NCBI RefSeq assembly: GCF_022354825.1
Contig: NZ_CP031168.1
Location: forward strand, 7,678,501 to 7,742,500
DNA: 64,000 bases
Reading direction: 5' to 3'
From: Paenibacillus sp. H1-7
Lineage (GTDB): Bacteria; Bacillota; Bacilli; Paenibacillales; NBRC-103111
The stretch's first letter is position 1; each line of letters opens with the position of its first letter. The position numbers were made by a program, and so were the translations under genes. Shown here piece after piece: positions 44,460-52,100 of this stretch. The notes beneath the pieces are model-generated. The model ran no database searches, was not told the DNA's origin, and was given only the letters and a program-made list of their open reading frames with translations.

Positions 44460-46430
44460 CTAAAATTTCGAATAGAGATAAGAATATTTATCAATCATCT
44501 TATCAAGCGTAAATTGGTCATTAAGTCTGATTTTTGCATTGTTAACTATGTTTCTGTACATTTCTTTATTTTTCATTAACAAATCTAAATACTTAATATA
44601 ATCATCAATATTGCTGCATAAAAATCCAGACTCTCCATGAATGATCAAATCATTCCAGCCCGGAACATCTGAAGCTATAATCGGGACACCTTGATTCATT
44701 GCTTCGAGTCCAATCATCGGTAGCCCTTCTCGAATAGAAGGCATCATAAGAACATGTGATTGTTGAAACGCTTTCTCCACATCATTACTAAACGGGAAAA
44801 CCTCCACAATTTCTTTTAAGTTCCAATGATGAATATAATATTCAACTTTGTTTTTCAATTCACCATCGCCATATATATGAAACTTGACAGGTACATCTTG
44901 AAATTTTCGTTTGAAATCTCTTGCTATATTGAGATAAATCAATGGTTGCTTTTGATAAGCCAATCTTGCTATAAACACAACGGTAAAAATGCTCGGTTTA
45001 ATTGTTACAGTTGGTGTATTTTTCATTTCGATTCCATTCGAAATCACTATTAATTTACTTACAATCTTCGGGTCGTGTTTTTGAAGTGATTCAGCTTGAG
45101 ACTGAGTTAAAGTAACTGTATTATCAATGTACTGTTTGTAATGTATCGAATAGTCAAAAAAGTCCCATGGTGCCCATGGTTCTTCCATGTGAAGAGTATC
45201 TATTATCTTTATGTCAGGGTACGTTCGATCAATATAAGGAAGTAAATTATAGCCAAATTGACTATTAGATATATGGATTATATTTACATCATGTTTTTTT
45301 AAAATATTAATTAAATACAATAATCTATCAGTATCATTAGTAGGAAAAGCATCTAAGTGGTATAATTGTTTAACATAAGGTTTAAACCAAGCTTCCCTCG
45401 GATGATTTGAATGTTTAGTTGTGACAATAATAAAATCATACTTGGTATGCAGAGACTCGATAATTTGAAAGAAAACTTTTTCGACTCCACCAACATTTAA
45501 CCAAGGTAACATTACAAGGACAGTTGTTTTATCCTGTCTTTTTTTTTGTCTGATAGATTCCATATTTAGTGTATTTATTTCCAAATTAAATAGTTTGCTT
45601 TTATCTTTATAATATTTCTTTTTTATAAACTCTTTAATTAAAATAGGAGTCTTTGCAGCCAATATTTTTTTAAATCTGACTATCGTTCCACTACCTCTTC
45701 TTCGGAATTCTAATAATAAAAAGAAAGTAAACTGTAAGAAAAGAAACCGATACAATCTCGGATGCTTCATTCGAATATATTTTCTTAATAATTTATTTTT
45801 CTTTTTAGATCCCTCTAGCATACTTCCCGTATGCTTCCGATAATAGAACAATACTTCGTTAATATGAAAGCCAAAAAAGCGTGATTTGGAAAGACGCAAA
45901 ATAAATTCCCAATCCTCATATCCACCACGCATTGACTCATCGTATCCACCAACATGTTCCCAACAGCTTTTTCTTATGACTATTGTAGCAGGAACAACAT
46001 TTCTAAATTTTAAATACTGTAGAGAGGCTTCAAAAGTATACCAGACTTTATTAATTTCGCCGAATAATTGGACCAATGAAAACACGTAAGAAACTTCCTT
46101 CTTATTCTCAAGAATCCAAACTGCCTTCTCAATAAAAGTAGCTTCTATAACATCATCTGCATCTAATGTAATAATATATTTTGCATTCGAATTTGAAATC
46201 CCTGTGTTCCTTGCTGCAGATAATCCACCATTCTCCCTTGAAACAACACGAGTATTGGGTTTATTTTTAATCTGCTCCAATACCTGTAACGTATATTGAT
46301 CTGTAGAACCATCATCTACAATAATTATATCGATATGTTTATAGGTTGAAGCTAAAGCACTATCTACAGCATCCTCTAGGTATTTCCCATAGTTATAACA
46401 AGGAATAACAACGCTAACTAATGGATCCAT
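44460..46430 (-). CDS. Bifunctional GT2-GT4 glycosyltransferase (paralogue)
   Basis: 656 residues with the same architecture as the 40698-42842 product: GT2 (VSVVIPCYNYGKYLED, IIIVDDGSTDQYT, YIITLDADDVIEATFI, GGYEDWEFILRLS) followed by GT4 (LVMLPWLNVGGVEKVFFQII, VISNGIEMKN, MPSIREGLPMIGLEAMNQG, SDVPGWNDLII). ATG 46430 follows GGAGG. Only 20 bases after galU. Confidence 0.92.
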   Translation of the reverse strand: MDPLVSVVIPCYNYGKYLEDAVDSALASTYKHIDIIIVDDGSTDQYTLQVLEQIKNKPNTRVVSRENGGLSAARNTGISNSNAKYIITLDADDVIEATFIEKAVWILENKKEVSYVFSLVQLFGEINKVWYTFEASLQYLKFRNVVPATIVIRKSCWEHVGGYDESMRGGYEDWEFILRLSKSRFFGFHINEVLFYYRKHTGSMLEGSKKKNKLLRKYIRMKHPRLYRFLFLQFTFFLLLEFRRRGSGTIVRFKKILAAKTPILIKEFIKKKYYKDKSKLFNLEINTLNMESIRQKKRQDKTTVLVMLPWLNVGGVEKVFFQIIESLHTKYDFIIVTTKHSNHPREAWFKPYVKQLYHLDAFPTNDTDRLLYLINILKKHDVNIIHISNSQFGYNLLPYIDRTYPDIKIIDTLHMEEPWAPWDFFDYSIHYKQYIDNTVTLTQSQAESLQKHDPKIVSKLIVISNGIEMKNTPTVTIKPSIFTVVFIARLAYQKQPLIYLNIARDFKRKFQDVPVKFHIYGDGELKNKVEYYIHHWNLKEIVEVFPFSNDVEKAFQQSHVLMMPSIREGLPMIGLEAMNQGVPIIASDVPGWNDLIIHGESGFLCSNIDDYIKYLDLLMKNKEMYRNIVNNAKIRLNDQFTLDKMIDKYSYLYSKF

Positions 46431-46450
46431 ACTTCCTCCATTATTTCACT

Positions 46451-47335
46451 TTATTTTACTGCAACATTGTTCTTCTCGTATATCTCACTTATATATTTCA
46501 AAAGCTCATCTTTAAGATCTTCTCTATTTAGGGCAAAATCCAAGGTTGTTTTAATAAACCCTAGCTTCTCGCCCACATCATATCTTGTTCCGTCAAAATT
46601 ATATGCATACACCTCTTCAAGGTTGGTTAGCTCCGAAATTGCATCGGTGAGTTGAATTTCCCCACCAGCTCCGGCATCTTGTTTATCTAAGATATTAAAT
46701 ATTTCTGGTGTAAGTATATATCTTCCTAAGATAGCCAGATTGGAAGGTGCATTTTCCTTTTTCGGCTTTTCAACTAAGCTGGAAATTGCATAAATTCGTT
46801 CTGCAACACTTTTTCCATTAACGATCCCATATCTCGATACCTCGTCGTACGAGACTGGTTGAACTCCGATAATCGAAGACTGATATTCATCATATAAATC
46901 TATCATTTGCTTGATGCACGGCTTATTAGCTTGAACAATATCATCACCTAACAGTACGGCGAAGGGTTCTTCACCAATAAACTTTCGAGCACACCACACT
47001 GCATGCCCTAAACCTTTTGGTTCCTTCTGGCGAATATAATGAATCTCTACATTAGAAGGTTTTTGAACCTCATTCAATAAGTCGAGCTTTCCTTTGGCTA
47101 GAAGATTCTGTTCTAGCTCCAGGTAATGGTCAAAATGATCTTCGATCGCTCTTTTCCCTTTTCCAGTAACTATTATTATATCTTCTATACCAGATTCAAT
47201 TGCTTCTTCAATAATATATTGAATAGTTGGCTTATCAACAATTGGAAGCATTTCTTTTGGCATTGCTTTAGTCGCGGGTAAAAATCTAGTCCCTAGTCCA
47301 GCGGCAGGAATAATTGCTTTTCTTACTTTTTTCAT
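46451..47335 (-). CDS. galU: UTP-glucose-1-phosphate uridylyltransferase
   Basis: 294 residues. Makes UDP-glucose. Seen: KAIIPAAGLGTRFLPATKAM, PKEMLPIVDKPTIQYII, VTGKGKRAIEDHFD, GLGHAVWCARKFIG, VLLGDDIV and LVEKPK. First gene of the minus-strand glycan operon. ATG 47335 (MKKVRKAII) is preferred over ATG 47356; SD GGAAGGG is rather distant. It can feed the GalE-like epimerase at the end of the same operon. Confidence 0.95.
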   Translation of the reverse strand: MKKVRKAIIPAAGLGTRFLPATKAMPKEMLPIVDKPTIQYIIEEAIESGIEDIIIVTGKGKRAIEDHFDHYLELEQNLLAKGKLDLLNEVQKPSNVEIHYIRQKEPKGLGHAVWCARKFIGEEPFAVLLGDDIVQANKPCIKQMIDLYDEYQSSIIGVQPVSYDEVSRYGIVNGKSVAERIYAISSLVEKPKKENAPSNLAILGRYILTPEIFNILDKQDAGAGGEIQLTDAISELTNLEEVYAYNFDGTRYDVGEKLGFIKTTLDFALNREDLKDELLKYISEIYEKNNVAVK

Positions 47336-47412
47336 GGCGTTTCCATTCCCTTCCATATCATAAAAAATGACGAAATTCCTCGAAGCAATTTTAACAGATA
47401 CGAAAGTTAATT

Positions 47413-47446
47413 ACCAGAAGTATATATATCCTGTATATATACTGGT
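47413..47446. promoter_or_regulatory. AT-rich inverted repeat between divergent galU and the ligase gene
   Basis: ACCA and GTATATATA pair with TATATATAC and TGGT around a TCCTG centre. It sits in the divergent control region, a good place for a shared operator, though no regulator is in the window. Confidence 0.4.
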
Positions 47447-47528
47447 ATTTGTTACTTATAAAGTAGGATTACTTCTCCGTTTATGGTAAGATTATTGTCG
47501 ATATTTCTGATTAAAAAGGAGAGTAATC

Positions 47529-50003
47529 ATGGAACGAGAGAAAATAAAGCACAAGTATTCGTCAAATTCTATAAAGTCGAATAGTGCCCAAAAGCAGTCC
47601 ATTATTTTTTGGCTGCTTTCAGTTGTTACGCTTATATTTTTAGTATGGGCACCTTTCCAAAAAGGACTTTTTAATGGTAATACATTTGACTTCGAAAGAC
47701 CTATATACACAACACTTGTCTGGTCTTCCATTATCCTGTTCTTAATATCAATCTACGTATTTTACAACTGGAAATTGACTACCCTTGCAGACATTCTTGC
47801 GATTGGTATTTGGTTGATCCCAATATCTTACTTTATTTCATCATTTTTTGCTGCTTCGGATTATTTTTCTCACAATATGCTTCTTATCCAGGTTGTCTAT
47901 TTGACATTTTTCCTGATCGGTTACTTACTCTGTAGAGAAAAGCTAGGCGTTTCCATCGTTATTAATGGAATCATGGCCACGGGCTATATTATCGTTTGGT
48001 TCGGGTTACTTAATTGGTTTGGAAACAAAGAATCGGCATACTCTTTGATAAAATGGTTTTCTACCGACATGCCAGGTTTGAACTACTATCGTGATGCTGT
48101 AATGGGTGATGCGAATGGTGTAAGGCTGACTTCTGTTTTTCAATATGCTAATTCATATGCAGCTTTCTTAATTGCTCTAATGATCGCATCCGTTTATTTA
48201 GTTTCTATTTCAAAAAAGTGGTCAATAACTCTTTATCATTCTTTCATGATTATTCCCATTATTGTTTCGTTTTTAGTTACATTATCGAGGGGAGCATTGG
48301 TAATACTTCCTGTAGTAATTTTGCTCGTATTCATTGCTTTAAAACCTTATCGTCAAATAATTATCATTATTTACTCTTTAATAGCATCAATTCTTACACT
48401 ACTGATTTTAGAGAAAATAACAGATATTGGCGTACAAGTGTTTAATCAGTTCGATAGCTCATTATCTATGAGCGGCTGGACAACACTACTTCTAGTTTCG
48501 GTGATTTTCTCGATTATCTGTCTGCTGCTTCAAAAATATATAGCTCCTAGACTAGAAATCAGATTCACGAACATTAATCAAAAACGATTTGCAAATATAT
48601 ACATTCCGATCACGGCTATCATTGTCGGTTCTATTGGAATATTCTTGCTGTTAAACACAGGATTTATAAACATTTTGCCAGATAATTTAAAAAACCGGAT
48701 TGAAACGATAAACTTTGAACAGAACAGTGTTTTGGAACGCGGTACTTTTTATAAAGATGCTTTCAAATTATTTGAAGATCATCCTGTTGTCGGTGCAGGC
48801 GGCGGAGCTTGGGCTGCTTTATATGAAAAATATCAGAATAACCCTTATGTTAGCCGACAAGCACATAATTTCTTTTTACAATACCTTGTCGAAGTAGGTA
48901 TAGTCGGATTTTTGGTTTTATTGATCATAGTCGGAGCCGTGTTTACCTTATTTATTCGAGATAGAAGACAAAAATCAGACGATATTCGTTTTGTTTTACT
49001 AATTGTCACAGTTTCGTTATTAATTCATAGTATGATGGACTTTGATTTAAGCTATGTATATTTAGGTGTAGTGCTATTCTTATCTCTAGGTGCAATGATT
49101 TCACAAATTACAACATTAAAAACCAACGAAGCTTTTAGCAATCTTAGTAAATATAAATGGATCTACCCGTCTTTAGTCCTTATTGTTTCAATCATTATGT
49201 TTTTTAATTCAGCGCAGCTACTAAACGCCAACAGCAATTTCAATGCGGCATTGTCTATGACTAACGCTAAGAAAAGCATTAACGAAATTTTCGTTCCGTT
49301 AGATGAGGCCTTGAAAGTAAGCCCAAATCATCCGGACTATGCATCTTATAAAATCGAATTTCTTTTGCAGGCTTTCGATCAGACAAAAGATGAAAAATTC
49401 TATAATGAGGCTTTGAATCTTATCCATTCAACTCGTGCAAAAGAACCTTACAACAGACAGCTCATTGATAAAGAAGTGTATGCTCTGGCAATGAAAGAAC
49501 AGCTTCCAACTGCTTTGGAGCTTATTAACAAGGAAATTATTAATTTCCCTTGGGATATTACCATGTACGAAAAGAGCATTCTGCTCAATTTCGATCTAGG
49601 AAATCGGGCATTGAATTCAAATAATACTGCTCAAGCCAAACAGTATTGGGCACAAGCTTCTCAAGTTTACAATATGGTTTTGGAAAAATCTAAGGAATTA
49701 GAAGCGTTGCCTAAGGGGCAGATACAAGGTCGGGCATTTGGATTAACGAAGAACATGGCTTTTACCTTGGGGCAGATTGAGTTTATGAATGGTAAATACG
49801 ATACAGCGGAGTCTTTCTTGAAGTTTCAACTGAACGATCAGTTCGATGATCAACAGAACAAACAGATGACAAGATGGTACCTTGCCTCCCTGCAAAAACA
49901 AAATAAAAACGATCAAGCCTTGTACGATAAGCTCATCGCAAAAGATTCTAAAGAAAAGGATGAAATTAACAGGCTTGTGAACGCAACTTTTTCGGTTAAA
50001 TAA
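47529..50003 (+). CDS. O-antigen ligase/polymerase-type (Wzy_C) membrane protein with C-terminal TPR region
   Basis: 824 residues. About 12 membrane segments in residues 25-560, a Wzy_C/WaaL core with the outward loop ERGTFYKDAFKLFEDHPVVG and GAGGGAWAALYE, then RQAHNFFLQYLVEVGIVGF containing the conserved His. The C-terminal ~240 residues are helical TPR-like repeats (ALEL, KQYWAQASQVYNMVLEKS). In Paenibacillus alvei a protein of this kind (WsfB) transfers glycan to the S-layer protein. With an ABC exporter and no Wzx in the window, and SLH genes next door, glycan transfer to protein is favoured over polymerisation (inference). ATG 47529 follows AAAAAGGAGAG. Confidence 0.88.
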   Translation: MEREKIKHKYSSNSIKSNSAQKQSIIFWLLSVVTLIFLVWAPFQKGLFNGNTFDFERPIYTTLVWSSIILFLISIYVFYNWKLTTLADILAIGIWLIPISYFISSFFAASDYFSHNMLLIQVVYLTFFLIGYLLCREKLGVSIVINGIMATGYIIVWFGLLNWFGNKESAYSLIKWFSTDMPGLNYYRDAVMGDANGVRLTSVFQYANSYAAFLIALMIASVYLVSISKKWSITLYHSFMIIPIIVSFLVTLSRGALVILPVVILLVFIALKPYRQIIIIIYSLIASILTLLILEKITDIGVQVFNQFDSSLSMSGWTTLLLVSVIFSIICLLLQKYIAPRLEIRFTNINQKRFANIYIPITAIIVGSIGIFLLLNTGFINILPDNLKNRIETINFEQNSVLERGTFYKDAFKLFEDHPVVGAGGGAWAALYEKYQNNPYVSRQAHNFFLQYLVEVGIVGFLVLLIIVGAVFTLFIRDRRQKSDDIRFVLLIVTVSLLIHSMMDFDLSYVYLGVVLFLSLGAMISQITTLKTNEAFSNLSKYKWIYPSLVLIVSIIMFFNSAQLLNANSNFNAALSMTNAKKSINEIFVPLDEALKVSPNHPDYASYKIEFLLQAFDQTKDEKFYNEALNLIHSTRAKEPYNRQLIDKEVYALAMKEQLPTALELINKEIINFPWDITMYEKSILLNFDLGNRALNSNNTAQAKQYWAQASQVYNMVLEKSKELEALPKGQIQGRAFGLTKNMAFTLGQIEFMNGKYDTAESFLKFQLNDQFDDQQNKQMTRWYLASLQKQNKNDQALYDKLIAKDSKEKDEINRLVNATFSVK

Positions 50004-50094
50004 CGTTCTAATATTTGGGATCAAAAAAATCTTCAAAATGCTACCATTACTAGATAATAGATGTTAAAATGAGTTTTGTGTTTTTAATATTTTG

Positions 50095-50122
50095 TTAACA
50101 CAGGCTTTTGCCTTGTTATATT
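50095..50122 (+). promoter_or_regulatory. Promoter of the SLH (S-layer-like) gene
   Basis: TTAACA (50095-50100), 16 bases, TATATT (50117-50122), just before the SD AAAGGAGGTGA. The spacer holds a small AGGC/GCCT hairpin. Confidence 0.5.
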
Positions 50123-50153
50123 ATTCTGTCAAGAAAGGAGGTGACTGACGATA

Positions 50154-51827
50154 ATGGCGAATTCTAACATGCAACACGGATCAAGTAGAGAAAGTAATAG
50201 GAGGAGAAACCTGGTGTTGAATCGCAATTTTGTTAAGAAAACTTCTGCAATGCTATCTTTAATGCTTGTTATTGCAATGATGGTTCCTGTACTGGCATTT
50301 GCTGCTACTGGATTCTCTAATTTGACTTACAAGGACAATGCTGTAACTGGTACTGTATACTCTGATGTTTACTTGGATTACAGTGCAGGTGACGCAGTTT
50401 ACGTCAACGTTTATAGCCCAAGCGGCGCATTTATCACTTCTGTAAAAGCTGCTGTTTATAACAATGTTTATGACAGCAAAGGTTGGCACTACGCAATTAA
50501 TGACCTTAAGCTTGGTACTTATTATAGTTCTTTGACGGTAAACACTACTGTCTACAAAAACAATGAAGTATCCGTAGGAGACTCTGTTTACGCTACTGTA
50601 AGCAACACGAGCTCTGGTCGTGGCAGCAGTGGCGGTGGCGGCGGTGGCGGCGGCTACTACGGTGGTGGCAGCACTATCTCCGTAACCAGTGATGGTTCCG
50701 TAGATGCTTACACTTTGACTAACTCCTTGGCTAACAATGATACTGTTACATTGGAGCTTTCCGGTGATCTTGCTCTTCTTCCAGCTTCTGCACTTGTAGA
50801 CGCTGTGAAAGCCGGCAAAACACTTGTAATCAAAAACGCTAACGGTACTTTAACTCTTCCTCTTTCTGTACTGAAATTGGACGATCTTGCAAAAGCACTT
50901 GGTGTTGATGTTAAGGACATGAAGATCAAAGTATCTATTGCTAAAGTAACTGGCGCAACTGCGGATGCTGTGAAAGCAGCTGCAACAGCATTGGGTGGTA
51001 CTCAAGTAGCTGACGCTGTTGACTTCAATGTTGTAGCAGTAGACAACGGCAGCAAAACTGCGACTGTAGACTTTGGTAAAACTTATGTTTCCCGTACTAT
51101 CAACGTATCCAAAGATGTTGACTCCAGCAAAACAACTGGTGTATTGTTCAATGAAACTACGAAGAAGTTCAGCTTCGTTCCTTCCACTTTCGCAACTGCC
51201 GATGGAAAAACGACTGCAACTCTGAAACGTAACGGCAGCAGCATCTACACTGTGGTTGAATCCAACAAAAGCTTCACTGACGTTGCTTCCCATTGGTCCA
51301 AAGCCGATGTAGAGCTTCTTGCTAACAAATTGGTTGTTGATGGCGCTACAGATACAACATTCCAACCGGACCGCAACATCACTCGTGCTGAATTTGCAGC
51401 ATTGGTAGTTCGCTCCCTTGGTTTGACTGAGAAATCTGCTACTAGCACTTTCAAAGACGTTAAATCCGATGCTTGGTATGCAAGCACTGTAGCAACTGCT
51501 ACTTATGCTGGTATCATCGACGGTTATGAAGACAACACATTCCGTCCTGACGCTCAAATCACTCGTGAAGAATTGGCAGCTATGGTTATCCGTGCAATGA
51601 ACTATGCTAACATTTCCACAAGCGTAACGGATCCTCAATCCGTATTGAGCAAGTTCAAAGATGCCAACAAAATTGTTTGGGCTCAAAAAGAAATCGCTGC
51701 TGCGATCAATGCTGGTTTGATCAACGGTATGACTGATGACACTATCGGTTCCGCAGACCAAGCTACTCGCGCACAATCGGCTACTATGCTGAAGCGTTTC
51801 TTGAACAAAGCAAACTTCATCAACTAA
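50154..51827 (+). CDS. S-layer-like protein with C-terminal SLH domains and tandem translation starts
   Basis: 557 residues from ATG 50154, or 537 from GTG 50214. The first start has AAAGGAGGTGA; the second has AGGAGGAG at 7 bases and gives a normal signal peptide (MLNRNFVKKTSAMLSLML... ending VLAFA). Mature part: N-terminal beta domain, Gly-rich linker SSGGGGGGGGYYGGGS (~157-172), central domains, then three SLH motifs (SFTDVASHWSKADVELLANK, TFKDVKSDAWYASTVATATY, KFKDANKIVWAQKEIAAAIN). The biased, T-ending codon choice and strong signals suggest high expression. Likely acceptor for the neighbouring ligase. Confidence 0.9.
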   Translation: MANSNMQHGSSRESNRRRNLVLNRNFVKKTSAMLSLMLVIAMMVPVLAFAATGFSNLTYKDNAVTGTVYSDVYLDYSAGDAVYVNVYSPSGAFITSVKAAVYNNVYDSKGWHYAINDLKLGTYYSSLTVNTTVYKNNEVSVGDSVYATVSNTSSGRGSSGGGGGGGGYYGGGSTISVTSDGSVDAYTLTNSLANNDTVTLELSGDLALLPASALVDAVKAGKTLVIKNANGTLTLPLSVLKLDDLAKALGVDVKDMKIKVSIAKVTGATADAVKAAATALGGTQVADAVDFNVVAVDNGSKTATVDFGKTYVSRTINVSKDVDSSKTTGVLFNETTKKFSFVPSTFATADGKTTATLKRNGSSIYTVVESNKSFTDVASHWSKADVELLANKLVVDGATDTTFQPDRNITRAEFAALVVRSLGLTEKSATSTFKDVKSDAWYASTVATATYAGIIDGYEDNTFRPDAQITREELAAMVIRAMNYANISTSVTDPQSVLSKFKDANKIVWAQKEIAAAINAGLINGMTDDTIGSADQATRAQSATMLKRFLNKANFIN

Positions 51828-51837
51828 TATGATGAAG

Positions 51838-51872
51838 TAAGACCCGATACTTCGGTATCGGGTCTTTTTTAA
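51838..51872 (+). terminator. Terminator of the SLH gene
   Basis: AGACCCGATAC-ttcg-GTATCGGGTCT followed by TTTTT: an ideal UUCG-capped terminator 10 bases after the stop. Confidence 0.9.
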
Positions 51873-51889
51873 TTTCATTTAAGCAAAAT

Positions 51890-51935
51890 TGAAAAAAAGC
51901 GATTTCTCGCATACCGAGAAGTCGCTTATTTTTTA
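51890..51935. terminator. Bidirectional terminator serving the giant SLH gene
   Basis: AAGCGATTTCTCG / CGAGAAGTCGCTT stem with A- and T-runs on both sides. It likely ends the minus-strand giant SLH transcript. Confidence 0.75.
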
Positions 51936-52017
51936 CTCTTTTGATGCTATATAGTTGTATAATTTGCTTCTTTTCGAGTAATTGGAATCAGTGAAATAAT
52001 CCTTATCAGTGACCTTT

Positions 52018-52100
52018 ATCCCGACTAAACATTGCTTTAGAAATCACCGTTAATTATGGGCTGTTGGAATATACGGTTTTCATCACGGTTAGCGTCTCAG
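52018..52100 (-). pseudogene. Remnant of a fourth tandem repeat beyond the giant SLH gene's stop
   Basis: Directly after the TAA, the shifted frame reads ETLTVMKTVYSNSP, parallel to TETPTVTGNVYTNGW at the start of each intact repeat. One base is missing relative to the repeat 3 junction (CAAGCAGATCG versus CAAGCTGCACCG), which created the stop. Similarity fades beyond about 52018. Confidence 0.7.
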
